Assembly: GCA_034008185.1 (NCBI GenBank) | Contig: CM067081.1 | Coordinates: 106,091,265 to 106,155,264 of the forward strand | Reading direction: 5' to 3' | DNA length: 64,000 nt | DNA from: Gorsachius magnificus | Taxonomy: Eukaryota; Chordata; Aves; Pelecaniformes; Ardeidae | Part shown: positions 12,913-25,040 of the stretch, piece after piece | Position numbering within the stretch: position 1 is the first letter of the stretch | Layout: each line of letters begins with the position of its first letter | Notes under the pieces: generated by a model | Told to the model about the DNA's origin: nothing | Seen by the model: only the letters and a program-made list of their open reading frames with translations | The model's database searches: none | Made by a program: the position numbers and the translations under genes

Positions 12913-15900
12913 TTCACAGACAACTGTGAATATTATGAGAATATTGGTAGGCTTGTGTGGGGCATGTTCTTTGTCAAGTGGTAATGGCTGTTCAATAACT
13001 CCATCTGAAATACAGGAGTGATACTTTTTTGTAAGATTGAGAACTGCCTACTCCATTTCTACTTACCTCTTGTAAATAAAGGTAATAACACTTCAGAGCC
13101 TGAAGAAACAGGGTGATTTCATCAGGGGACTCTGTTTAAAAAAAAAAAAAAAAAAAAAAGTATGCCTAGACCTGCCCTCTGGAAGGAGTACCTCAAAGCT
13201 GCTGAGGGCTCTCAGGAGAAGCCTTATCACAGGAACAAATGTGGTAGAAGGTGTCACGAGACGTGTGATGGAAGTCCCAGGTGTGCACTACTTCCATGCT
13301 ATTAAAACCAAAATGAACTAGCTAACACAATCCTTACTTGAAAACCAGAATAACTGGAGAGATCTGGCAAACTGATAGTGCTCTACCAGCCTAGGGCAAG
13401 TGCAGACTAAAGCAGAATCTGGAAATGAAGGAATATGAATATATTGACAAAAGCAAAGACTGGGAAAGAATAATACAGAAATAGAGACACTCCCCCTGCT
13501 CCACTTAAATATGAATTTATAACAGACTAAGCATGCTGTGTGATGAACTGTGGTGAAGATGACTTGTTAGCATAATTCATTCCTGATGTTAACATTGATC
13601 TAATTTTGTTTTTCAAGGTTGTTAATCTAATAGACACACATTAAAGGAAACACAAGGTTCATACCACATAAAGAATATTATTATTATTTTTCAGGAAGTC
13701 AAGCAGGTTTTGTAATGTGATAAGGCATACCAAGTTTCAGGAGGACTCTGCCGATACAGCTTTGTAAATAGTTTCTGTAAGTGAAAACAGCATTGACATA
13801 AACAAAAATTTTTGGTGCAACCTGATGAATACACAAAAACCCAAGAAAACTGCAAGCTGAGGGACTGGATACTTGAGGGATCTTTGCGATTTTATATGAA
13901 GGAGAATGAGTCGAGTGGGATGTACATTCCATGATGTGGCATGAAAAGTTTATCTTAAAATAATCCTCATTCAAGTTCCCATGAAGAATGACCTACTTAC
14001 TAGCATGGTCCTCTTCAAGAAGGGACCATTTGATTTTGTTAGTCAGATATGTCATGATTTACTCATCTGGGTGATAGTTAAGGTACTTCTGTTGTTAATT
14101 TTTGTATGATATATGGCAAGATAAAACAGTTTAATAGATTGACTGGATTTTTTTCTGATTTTTGTAGTCTATAATGTGTTATTTAAATATCTTGTTAGCT
14201 AAGATGGATCTGAAGCACAGAATAATCCAATGCACAAAATCCCTAATTGAGTAAAACAGTAGGCACACTGTAGGCATGGATAGCATAGGAATATTTTGAG
14301 TGATAGTAGACCGTTGAAATAAGAAGTATGAGCTATGTGACTTTTTCATTTTTTATTAAATATAAAGCTGGCACAGATGAATTATAAAACTGCAATTCAC
14401 ACATATGTAACGTGTATTAAAAATAGATGGTAGAAGAAGTGGGAAAAATATATTAATTCAGCTTGACAAAGAAAAGCAGGAGTTTGTTCCTAAATTTGAT
14501 TTAGTGGTGGATCATTCCTCAATTTTAGCATTTCCTTCAGCTTCTACAAGCCTGCCAAATTCAAACAGCTAGGACAAAACTAATCTTTGGGTTATTTGTA
14601 GCTTGTTATTTTCCTTTGAAGTCATGGATGGATAAATTATAGTCACAATATCCTATCTGCTGAGGTATTGCTCTCACAAAAATTTCCATTGGATATTTAT
14701 AGTATCTAACAACGTCTTGGAGATAATTTACTGATGAGTCTTATAAAATATTTTGTTGCAAGAAACAGTTCAAAGTAGTTTAGTGCATTATTATGTAATA
14801 TTAATTTTGTTTAATGAAGGACTTACAAAATGTCAAATGTCATTTAGTATATTGCTTTGATACATGAGCATATTGGCATTTAAAAATTCCATCTCAATTA
14901 AATTACCTACTTCATCTTAATCAAGAAATAAGAAATGGGTATAATTCACATTCAACATTATAGGTCAACATCAAATGGTAAAACCAGAAACTCTGTCTGT
15001 TGGAGATTACTCTGTTTATAGAATCAACAAAAGCAAGAGGCCTAAGTTAAACCTCTGGAACTGTGAAAGAATTTTACCAAAACCCCATATCTTGCTTCTT
15101 ACTTTTCTTGAGAAGATAATACTCTTAGCTGTCTTGTTAGCACAAGAAAAGAAATTCTGCCTGACATTGATACAAATACAAGCCAATCATTTCTTAAAGC
15201 TAGAGATAAGAAGAAGAAAGGACTGGAGTTATATGACACCTTTCCAGCTCGGAGTCCATTGCAACCATCTTCCATGTATTTCTAAGAAAATTCCTGGTTT
15301 CCTAGTTCTGCAATTTATTCTTAATTAACTAGTTTTGCAAAACACATTTCTTCTATGATTCTCATTTTTTCCTTGTTAGCCTATCTCACCAAAGATCTAT
15401 ATGAAAATTAATCATGTTAAATAGCTGGCTTAGTGCTTTTGCATAGTTTCCTTTTAATATTTGTTCTGTTCTCTGTGTTCTTAAAAGAACAAAACAGCAC
15501 CCCTAGATTTTCTGGTAAGAACTTCTTGATCTGCTCTTCTTTAGTGTTGGGTGTTTAATTCTTCAGCTGGCCTACAGTTACGGAAGCTCAGGAATTGGCC
15601 TTAGGTTACTTGATGCTGCAACAGCAAAAGCCCTGCATGCAGAGGCAGAAGTTTTGCTGTCGTGCAGTGGCTTCAAGTTTGAGCACAACTGGTCAAGGAT
15701 GTTCAGGCTACCAGAGATCAGAGACACAGAACTGATATGGTGGCTCTACAGAATAAAACAAGTTAATGAACTTTAGCTCTAAGCGAGTTAAATTGTTTTT
15801 AGGACAATATTTTTTCCATGAAGGGGTAACCTCAAACACTTTGCAATTTCCAAGTCATCAAGTGCATTTACCTGGAAAATACTTTTGAGCTATAATTATG

Positions 15901-16192
15901 AATCAGAATTGACTAAAGAGATTATGGTCATCTTTCTTTGTAAATGGGTAGGGCAAGAGAGACATTTTCGGGCCTCCTTTTCTGTTTCAGACGTGAGCCA
16001 CTGCTGCTCTAGGGCAAATAATCTGCCCCACTTCCCAGGACAATATCCTAATTGTTGGGATATGCATTTGGGGTATGCTGCCATGCTGGCTGTGCCATTC
16101 CCCTGAGTGGCACAGCTGTTGAATCTCATGCAGATAAATGAGTGTAAAGCCATTTCTTCCACCTTCCAAGTGATTTCCTTCCTCAGTGGTAG
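12913..16192. other. Non-coding DNA; poly(A) run inside
   Basis: No exon recognised. A run of 22 A lies at 13138-13159; no AATAAA stands within 40 bases upstream, so it is not a clear retrocopy tail. An open frame of 117 codons at 14975-15328 (plus) has no recognisable domain and is taken as chance. The region 15560-16170 is somewhat richer in GC but was not identified. Confidence 0.5.
13138..13159. repeat. Poly(A) homopolymer, 22 A
   Basis: Uninterrupted run of 22 A following 'ctgttt'. The nearest AATAAA on the plus strand is about 60 bases upstream, too far for a normal cleavage site. Confidence 0.95.
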
Positions 16193-16948
16193 GTCATAGA
16201 ATCATAGAATCACCTCGGTTGGAAAAGACCTTTAAGATCATCGAGTCCAACCGTTAACCTAGCACTGCCATCCCACCACTAAACCATGTCCCTAAGCACC
16301 TCATCTATCCTTCTTTTAAAGACCTCCAGGGATGAGGACTCCACCACCTCCCTGGGCAGCCCATTCCAGAGCCTGACAACCCTCTCGGTGAAGAAGTTTT
16401 TCCTAATGTCTAGCCTAAACCTGCCCTGGCGCAGCTTCAAGCCATTCCCCCTCGTCCTATCATCTGTTACCAGGGAGAAGAGGCCGACCCCCACCTCGCT
16501 ACAGCCTCCTTTCAGGTAGTTGTAGAGGGCGATCAGGTCTCCCCTCAGCCTCCTCTTCTCCAGACTAAACAACCCCAGTTCCCTCAGCCGCTCCTCGTAT
16601 GACTTGTGTTCCAGACCCCTCACCAGCTTGGTTGCTCTCCTCTGGACCTGTTCCAGCAAGGCAACATCTTTCTTGGAGTGAGGGGCCCAAAACTGAACAC
16701 AGTATTCGAGGTACGGCCTCACCAGCACCGAGTACAGGGGCACGATCACTTCCCTACTCCTGCTGGCCACGCTATTCCTGATACAAGCCCGGATGCCATT
16801 GGCCTTCTTGGCCACCTGGGCACACTGCTGGCTCATATTCAGCTGGCTGTCAACCAGTACCCCCAGGTCATTTTCCACCAGGCAGCTTTCCAGCCACTCT
16901 TCCCCAAGCCTGTAGCGCTGCATGGGGTTGTTGTGATCAAAGTGCAGG
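16193..16948 (-). mobile_element. CR1 LINE, 5'-truncated, relatively young
   Basis: In antisense it runs from the 3' tail, with two copies of the 'atagaatc' terminal unit at 16196-16213 and then 'ggttggaaaagacc', to an abrupt break at about 16948 inside ORF2. About 755 bases remain of a CR1 that is several kilobases long when complete. CR1 is the main autonomous retrotransposon of birds, copying itself by target-primed reverse transcription, and 5' truncation is normal. The copy at 25.04-25.71 kb is of the same type by eye. Few lesions are present, which suggests a later insertion than the other copies here. Confidence 0.95.
16279..16948 (-). pseudogene. CR1 ORF2 C-terminal fragment, frame intact
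   Basis: An unbroken frame of about 220 codons continues to the natural stop near 16279. It covers the region downstream of the reverse-transcriptase palm: residues resembling [15 protein letters not shown], then [50 protein letters not shown], and the C-terminal block with [19 protein letters not shown] and [20 protein letters not shown]. The endonuclease and the catalytic FADD region are absent because the insertion is truncated, so no active enzyme can be made. It has no promoter of its own. It is an inert fragment, notable only for lacking any stop or frameshift. Confidence 0.92.
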
Positions 16949-16952
16949 TCAC

Positions 16953-17042
16953 TGACTTCTGTTTCTCTTCTTTCTAGTTAAAATGCTAAGAAACTAAATA
17001 AACATGTTCTTTCTTTCAATTTAAAAAAAGAAACAGAAGTCA
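16953..17042. repeat. Short inverted repeat beside the CR1 breakpoint
   Basis: The word at 16953-16966 is repeated as its exact reverse complement at 17029-17042 (14 of 14 bases), and the similarity continues imperfectly inward for a few more bases. It begins five bases beyond the 5' break of the CR1 copy. It may reflect a fold-back event during insertion or may be chance in a T/A-skewed stretch. Confidence 0.7.
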
Positions 17043-20000
17043 ATATTGTGGTGTGAAAGTAGACTTACAGGTACCTTTCAGTAAGAAAAAAGATGATTGT
17101 GTTTGGATTTTTTTTTGGAAGGGAAGATTTTGTTGTTCCCATGTCACTGAGTTACCATACAACCCAAGTTGCTGTTAGACAAGTGAGTCTTATTCCAGAT
17201 TTACTTACCTTTATGGTGGTTGGTTTCAGAGACAGGCATTAACAAGGGATCTCTGTACTGTGTTAGTGATGCATGCAATCGTTTCCACCATGCTCCACAT
17301 ACCTGTAAATGATTCCAGACTTCTGCATTTGTCTCTTTCTATCTATAGCATCCCTCCTCTCCTGCCTACAATAACCTCCATCTGTCTGCTTTGAAATTAT
17401 TAGGTTAAAAAGAATAAGTGGTTTTCCGCATCTGGGAATTCTGGTTTCAGATTTTCAGAAGCAGTTGCAAATCTTTGTTGGGCCAACGTGACTCATAAAG
17501 AATAATTACAACTTTCTTCCTATTCAGAGATGGATTTCCATGAAGGCATTAAAGTTGATAGTGAAAAAGATTATTTCAGGAATCAATATTATTTTCTTTG
17601 ACTGTTTTTCTTATGTCTTTGCTACATTTAATTATCTTTTGGATTTGGCAGACTTGCACAATACAGTCTGTAAAATAAAACAGCCTGTACATTTCTAGGA
17701 ACTTCATAATCTTTACTGATTGTTTCTTCTCTGATGATGCCTTCCAGGACCTGAATGGGCCCCATTCCTTTGTTCTACCAAAATTCAATACAGAAATAAT
17801 CTCATGCCTGGAACATGTACAGCATCAAATCCAAATAGAAGAATAATCTAGTTAAAAAGAATAATGCATTTAATACATGAAAACAGATTTGTCTGTATTG
17901 GTTAAAACACAAGAAAGTCAAAGTTTAACTTTGTCTAGACCTTTAGTAATGCTTTATATTGTCATCCCTCATTCCTCTTGGTGGGCTGAGAGAAGTGGGA
18001 ATTGAACAGGCTTCTCATATTGTTTTTGCTCTGAGTTTCATTACACTGGAGCCTTCTTGCAATGAAGTGGCATCCTTTAAAATTAATTTTTCCAATAATA
18101 TTGTTTTGGATTGTCTACATCAAAACTTCCTATTTTATTTTGCTACTTTTTTTCCCCATTTCTTTCTCCTACTAGTCAAATTAAAATATAAATAAGAGAT
18201 GTCCCTTCCACACACAGCATTTAATTTTCTCCAGAAGAGTATCTCTATATCGTTGTATATGACTGAGAGATTTAGGTCACATTTCAGGATATGGGAGTGT
18301 ATCTGCCCTTGAGTGAAAATGCAGATCTGTAGAAGTGCACTATAGAAAGCTGAAAAGTCATTCAAGTGGAATAAAGAGCTTGTTTAAATTAATAAATGTC
18401 CACTGGTGGGTTCACTGATGTATCTCAAGTAGAGCAGGTCTAAATGTATATGTCTCAACTGCTGTTTATGAAAATGAAAGGAGAACATTGTGTGCATGAA
18501 AAGTATCTGGGAAATCATAGGATTTCTGGACATGGACAGAGTCAAAATTTGAAAAATAAAAAGTTTTAGATTTCAGATGAAAAAAATCACAAAAATATAT
18601 ATTTAAAATGCCTTTGCAGTACTTCTAGGAAATACCATGTCCTGATTACCCCTTTGGGCCAGGTTCACCATCACATCTAGTGATGTGTGTGGCCAGAAAG
18701 GGAAAAGATGTGCACTACCGGTTATGTTAGCAAATCAAGAATCATGACCTTAGGAAGGAGGTAGAATAATGCAGCACCAGCAGGGTATTTCTGCATTACC
18801 AAATGAAATTATAGGTTCTTACCTATTTCAGAATTTTACTACCATTCATCAAAAATCCAGCACTTTCCATGGGAGACAGATATTTTTCAAGAGTAGTATT
18901 TTTTTAAGATGCAAAAGCAACTTTTAATTGGAAAACTGAAATTGCTCACATCCCTGTAAAAATGCTTCTGGGTTCATTACAAATGATTTGTTCTATAACT
19001 ACATTCAGGCAATAGAAATTCAGAGGATTTGAGATGGATTTTCATAATAATTCTAGGTAATCATATATTTACTCATTCCATGATAATTTAGTAAAGACTT
19101 ATAACTGGTTAGCTTAGAGTTTTAAGCATGATAGCTTTGTATATAAATCTTGCATTTGTGGTCTTTTAATTACTGTGATATAAAAATATATAATAATTCA
19201 AAAGGATAAAGAAATTATCATAGGTAGCAATTGAAGGTTTCAACATTTGGAAGAAATAAAGCTAATTGGTTGTGCAATTATTTGCTTGTGTGACTGATAG
19301 ATGTGGTAAAAATAATGGAGAAAGTAATATGCTTAAATCATTTTGTGTTTTTATGGAACGTGCCCTATCTTGTCTTTGTAAATCTTATTTCCATATCTAG
19401 ATTCTTCAGTCCTAGATTTTAACTTGAAGTGTAGATGCAAAAACTATAAGTATGAAAAAGGAAAATTATTTAAATCTATTTTCTAGGGTGCATATTCTTG
19501 CAATGAATTGTTTCTTTAGCATAAAACCAGAGAAATGTATTTTTTTGCGAAGTTGGAACAATCAGCATTCTTGACATTTTGTCAGTCAGTAATGATGTGC
19601 ATTTCATTTTGTTAATTACCATAACCTTTAAAAAAAAACAGTCAGCTGTGTCTGTGGCAGACTGTTCTTTAGATTTCAGGCAAGAAGTTAAGATCATGTC
19701 TGAAGTTGTGTTTTCCTTGTGATAATAAAGTATTCATTAGGAAGAAAGAAAGTTTACAACTGCTACATATACTGTCCATGCTATTGACTCTAACTCACTA
19801 ACAGTACTGCTGTGGTCTGACAGTAATGTTACTGCATGTAGTACAGCCACTGACTCAACAGGTTGACTTTGGTAAAAAAAAAAAATCTAGTAAAGTGTTG
19901 ACAAAAACCAAGAGCAGGGGCGGGGAGGCAAATCTTGCAAATGCCTAAGCAAGACCCCATGAAGTTAGAAATTGCAGATTCAACATTACATACCTCATAT

Positions 20001-21284
20001 AATGACTGTATATAATCTAATGCTAAAGTGAAGTTTGTGTTAAATTTGAGATTCTTGAGGAGTAAGGCTGAAGCATTTGTATGCTGACACTTGTCTTTAA
20101 CTAAAAAAGCAAGAGCTATGAAAACCACTCCTGAAGCAGCTCATGAACAATGCCAGTCCCAGATTTTTGTGACAACTTGTAGCAAGCAGAATCAGTTCTA
20201 CAGTTAGGGTGTCTTCTCTGGGAAAGAAAGGCTAAAAAGAAGTATCCTGCAACTGAATGTGTGCTGTGAGGTGCCAGCTGGGCTACCTGCTCTAGAACAG
20301 TGGATTTAAGAGTTTGTATATTTGCAATCCAAGAAGGAGAAAAAGAAGAAAAAAATCTGTATGCCAAAGAAAACTTGTCTAACTCTGAAGGCTAATACCA
20401 CCTCCTAATTTCTATAGGGAGCATGCTGAGCTAAATTGTTGGCCAGGTGGAAATCTAGGGAAAATTAGATGTCATTAGACAATATTTTTGTGAGATCTTA
20501 AAATCCTCCAAAAGCCAATATAACCCACTGCCCTCCCCCGCAACCAACCAAAAAAAAATAACCCTATAGGATGCATCTGGGAAAAAGAAATACAAATTTT
20601 TAAAAGAGATTTCATTATTTTTCTTCTTTCTATGAAATGGAGCAGTATTAGATGAAACAGTAAGCTTCCATACTCTGAAGGATCTCCTGGAAAATAATCT
20701 TTTTTCCTCTTTCCAATCTTTACTTCTGAAAATTTTATTGATAAAATGTCACAAATTTAAAAGTGCTTCCAAGTAACTAACAGCATGACAGTTTGTCTGG
20801 AAAAGAGGGGAAGTGTGGTTCTGGGACACTTTCCGTTAGTTCATCATATTCAGGGTGGCAGTTAGATGAAGTTAATTGATCCTATTCCAGTTTTTAAAAT
20901 TCTCCTTTATATGCTGTAACCCCTATATTGACCATCTATGACCGATGCTATATTGACCATCATTTATCACTACTGTCTTTATGACTGAGTTCATAAGCCA
21001 CCATTACCGCTATTTTATGACAGTATTTTCAGTTAAAAAAGAGGCTGCCTTTGATGCAACAATTGCATTGTGTATTGCACTGTTTTCAGCAATATTGAAA
21101 TTGCTTTTTGGGAAAGATGCTGGCTACTTAGTCATAGACTCTGGCATACACGAGCATGTTCCTATGTGCTGTGTGCTTTAAAACTCATTAAGGGTCAGAG
21201 GAATATGGGAATAATGTGATGTCACATCACAAAAAAAGGGTAAAAAGAAAAAAAGTTAAAAAAAGCAGTAGAAAAATAGCCTCC
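17043..21284. other. AT-rich non-coding DNA
   Basis: No gene, RNA or transposon recognised. A 14-base word (ctatattgaccatc) occurs twice, at 20923-20936 and 20948-20961, a small tandem-type duplication. A-rich runs lie near 19629 and 19874. Confidence 0.55.
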
Positions 21285-21446
21285 GTCTGTGCTTGGCACT
21301 TATATTCAGATCCAGGCTGAGGGTGAGCTCTGGGCCATGAGGGAGCTCGTGGGCCTGACTGTCCCTGCCCAGCCTCCTGGGGCTCCCCCCACCCCGCCCA
21401 GAGCCCAGGACCCCATCTCAGCCCCCCATGGACATCAGCCCCTGCC
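21285..21446. other. GC-rich block, left of the LTR
   Basis: An abrupt rise in GC against an AT-rich background, with C-runs near 21384-21402 and 21423-21428. An open plus-strand frame at 21289-21480 gives a proline-rich product that looks like composition rather than a protein family. Together with 22205-22475 it appears to be one GC-rich block split by the LTR insertion. It may be an older, unidentified repeat or a relict CpG-poor GC island. Confidence 0.6.
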
Positions 21447-22204
21447 TGTCGTGGATGGAGTGAGAAGGAGGCAAAAATAATGTGGTTTATTGGTGTAAAA
21501 CTGAGTTAACAAAGGTCGGTGGTAAGTGCGACAATAGTTTATGAGATTCGATGGCAAGGTGCACTTTGTTATGTACTGCACAGAGGACAGGGTCAGACAA
21601 GACTGTCAGGGAGACCCTCCTGTTGAGTCATGAGGTTCAGAAAAGATCCCCTTGCTTTCTAAACTCCCTCAGAGAGGAGTCTAGGTGCGGCTGGATCTAA
21701 TCCTAGTCCCAGATTTGGTCAACGGTTTATGTCTAAAGGATTATATATGCGCAATTAATCCTTTATGTCACTTAGCTAAGATTTCCAAATTAGCATGCTG
21801 TTAGTCACTTACCGAGAATCTGTCGTGGTAAGGAATCTCTCAACCTCAAGGAGTAACCTGGAGAGGCGTCCCTGCTCAAGGGGAGATCCTGGCGTGCAGC
21901 CTGCTGCCGTGCAGCCCGCTGCTGTGCAGGAGAGCTCAAAGGGCTCTTGGGCTGCTCACTATTTATGGGGGTAAGATAATTGGCTCATAGTCATATTTGC
22001 ATACTGACCACTGTGCTTAGATGGGCACATTCCACAATAGCCCTTGGCTATTGCATTGTTATCTGTCTCCCCCCACATCCAGTGGGTGCATCCTTCAGGA
22101 CCAGACACAGACCAGGTGCATCTATCACCACTGCCACAGGTGGTTATCACTTGAAAGAGGCCAAAGGAGGGAGAGTCAGAGACAAGGGGGAGCACACCGC
22201 CACA
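21447..22204 (-). mobile_element. Solo LTR of an endogenous retrovirus, minus-strand sense
   Basis: In the minus sense the element begins TGTGGCGG and ends CCACGACA, with a five-base duplication CTGCC at 21442-21446 and 22205-22209. Promoter-like signals stand in the right order on the minus strand: octamer ATGCAAAT (22002-21995), CCAAT (about 21983-21979), TATA-like CCCATAAATAG (21969-21959), then AATAAA (21491-21486) near the 3' end. This is LTR architecture. No gag, pol or env remains next to it, so it is a solo LTR left by recombination. A second CTGCC at 22131-22135 would give a shorter element ending at 22130; the longer one is preferred because it gives TGT/ACA ends. The family is not named. 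Confidence 0.75.
21894..21930. repeat. Short imperfect tandem repeat inside the LTR
   Basis: Three near copies of a 'cgtgcagcctgctgc' unit in a row, lying just downstream of the TATA-like box in LTR sense, i.e. in the presumed transcribed leader. Confidence 0.7.
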
Positions 22205-22475
22205 CTGCCCCAGTGACACTACAGAAGGGCTGGTCTGCCCTGCCCAGCCATGGGGTCCTGCTGAGCCAGGCCCACCTGTGGGCCCATGTCCCATCCCGGC
22301 CTCTGCCTGTACCTGTACCCAGGAAGGTGCCCTGTGCCCCCAGCTGCCCTGCTCCTGACTGTGGGGTGGGATGGGCCCTGCCTGCCCTGTGGCTCCCTGT
22401 GCCCTGGCCCACTGGAGCTGTGGGCCCGCAGCCCCTGGCAGCATGTGTGCGGTGTCTCTGGCCCCCATGAGTCAC
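22205..22475. other. GC-rich block, right of the LTR
   Basis: Strongly GC-rich, with repeated 'ccctg', 'ctgccctg' and 'gtgccc' words giving a degenerate minisatellite feel. Long frames are open on both strands (plus to 22470, minus from 22485), which is expected from low stop-codon frequency in GC-rich DNA and does not indicate a gene. GC falls sharply after 22475. Confidence 0.6.
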
Positions 22476-25038
22476 CTGTGGGCAAATCAGCTATGAAGTA
22501 TTTTTCTGAGATGAAATTGTTTGTTAACTCAACATTTAAGTCACTTTATCACTCCTTTCTTTGCATGACTACGATCGAGCAATATTTCTAAAATGAAATC
22601 TTCAATTCTAAAGGCATAAAACTGCTCTGCTGGAATTTGCTGCCTCACCCAAACCATCAGAATCAGCTCTAGTCCACCCTACCAATCTTGAGCACCTATT
22701 GCAGTTGAACATAACCTTCTAACAGGACTGGTTATGACTCTAGCAGCTTGTAAATTTAATTTGGAAAATATGTGCTTGCTTGTAAAAATGTTTAGGACTG
22801 TGGATGACCTGATAACTCTACCCCTAGCTTGCTATTTATGTTCTTCCTGGGCATAGGACATCTAGGTAACTCTGAGTATGTCTCCAGCCAAGAATTATAT
22901 CCTTAAAATGCTGAAACCCAGTGAATTGTTATCAGGCTGATTTGTTTCAGTTTTCTCACTGTTCTCTTGACTTACAAATCATGTTGTAGGAAAAGCAAAT
23001 ATTTTGAAATGTAATTAATAATGTTTTAAAGCTAAGAGATTCAAAGATGAGCTATTGCAGCATTTGCGGCATTGAGACGTTCACATTTTGTGAAGCTGCC
23101 ATGATTATTTTTCCATTACTATACCTTGGTAGTGTACAAGTCAATTTATCTTTCAAATGTTCCTTAATATGCTCAGAGATGTCCCTCCCTCTCCAGCCAC
23201 AGTGTAAGCAGCCTGTACTTTGAAATGAAAAGGCTGCAGCCGCACGTGCTGCATGACGTGCCTACAGATGGCTCCCACTGCGTGGCTTCAAGGGTCACCC
23301 CTTGGTGAGAGTGTGAGTCTCTCCCTAGTGATGCTCCAGGATGATAAAGAAGCAGTTGCTGTTCCTGCTTCTTCCTTTTACTCTCTGTTTCCATACTCGT
23401 TACACAATAATTGTAAGGTACATAGGTGATTTACAGCAGGAGCCTGTGGCGTGCTGCAGTAAGGATCATTCTGGCAGGGATGCGGGAATGCATGCCCAGC
23501 CTGAGGGCTGTGACTGGCTTAATGCTGCCGCTGCTGGCCCAACGTGCTGTGAAGTTCCAGCATCAGTTTAAGTTCGAAGCAAGGATGTAAAGGTTGTCCC
23601 CGCTATGTTTCAGGATTAGGTCTGAGCTGTAGTGTTTATCATCTGCCCTCCTTTACTTCTCTCATCATGTTGATTAAGGTGAGCTTAGTCTTTTGTGGGA
23701 AGTTTATCATTATGCCATTTTCCATAGACTTCTCGGGCTCCTCAGTCATACTGGTGAAAGATAAATGAGGCTGGTGAATAAGCAAGTTGCAGTTATGGAG
23801 TGGCCTGACCCTGTAGCCTGTTTGTTCTCTTCTTGCTGCCTCACAGGCCTGGCTGTTTCTTCCTGAAGATTTGCGGGAATGGGAAACACACAGTCCAATC
23901 AGTCTTGTATTATGGCTATGGGTTTCTGTGTGTCTCCTACTAACTCTGTTAATGTGACACTTCCAACAGGTTGTTTTCCTCTGAAGACCTGTTAAGTTGG
24001 TTAAAGTGCCTTAAAATAGTTTCTTCAAAGCAAAATAGCATTTAATTGCCAAAAGAGTAATTAAGAAAATGGGTAAACATAAAAAAACCCCCACAACCCA
24101 ACAATGCAATACCCAAACCCTTTTCCTAACTACAATAGTCTTTCTTCCTATGCCTACATCATTCTCCCATCTGTAGTGGAAGAACTACCTTTTTTGTTCT
24201 GGTCCCTTGATCTCCCTGACTGTATCATACAGTACATCAAAACTGGAGCCAGGAAGCATTCCCTGGCACTAAATGGTACTCAGACCTTGTCACTATTGAA
24301 ACTTACAGCATTTTCTGGCATGGTTTTAGCCCAGGACTACTGATAATTCCACTCTGATTTTAGGGTTTGGAAGAATTTAACAGTATGGATGCGGTCCCTT
24401 CTGTGCTAGGCAGCCTTAGGGCCAGCAAATGGTCTCAGGCACTTTTAATTTTGTAGTACAGAGGTAGCTTTCTGGTCACAGTGTGTGTTTGCATCTCTGC
24501 CAGCTTTCTGACAAGCATCAGTTACTACTCCTCTAAGGTATTTATTTTAGACTATTAGAATTAAAGTTGTGCAGACTTTTGGCTTTTAAAGTTATGATCA
24601 GTCCAAAACAGTAATTCTTTTTCTTAGCTTTAGGGAAAAAAAAAAAGGTAATTCAAGTATGACATTAAAATGGGGTCAGAAAATGAAGCAACATGCTGAA
24701 GTAAACCATAAACATCTCAATCTTTTTCTCAAAAATAATTTTAATGGTTTTCTTCTGCCAAAATTATTGATCAAGCTTGACAAAAATAATGACCTTTTTT
24801 TTAAATTTACTTTGAAATATTTTGTGTATTTGCTGAAATACTAGTGAATGTCTAATTAATATTAACACCCGCTCTTCCCCCCTCACTAATATCCCAACCA
24901 AAAAAAACCCCAGCTCTATTTAGGACTTTCTGTAAGCCCACATTTTGGTGCCAGAAGAATAAACCATTCTAGTATGAATATGGACATGCGGCTAGTTATT
25001 TGTGAATTGATAGCAGTTGTTAGCTTAACTATTCAAAA
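22476..25038. other. Non-coding DNA, mixed composition
   Basis: No gene recognised. A moderately GC-richer patch at about 23170-23570 contains short frames with no known family. The remainder is AT-rich. Confidence 0.55.
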
Positions 25039-25040
25039 TA

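Noticed and set aside
13138..13159. Poly(A) run as a retrocopy tail
   Set aside because: No AATAAA at normal distance and no target duplication were found; the same applies to the runs at 34455-34472 and 40554-40578.
14975..15328. Open frame of 117 codons on the plus strand
   Set aside because: It has no recognisable domain, no coding-like composition and no splice or promoter context. One frame of this length is expected by chance in 64 kb searched in six frames.
16286..16977. Plus-strand frames over the 16.2 kb CR1
   Set aside because: They are antisense shadows of the CR1 ORF2 fragment.
21447..22130. Shorter version of the LTR ending at 22130
   Set aside because: It also has a CTGCC duplication, but its minus-sense start would be TGGTG rather than TGT, giving poorer terminal symmetry; kept only as an alternative.
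21959..22485. Overlapping long frames on both strands
   Set aside because: They cross the LTR edge and the GC-rich block, where stop codons are rare by composition. Both strands are open and no family is recognisable.
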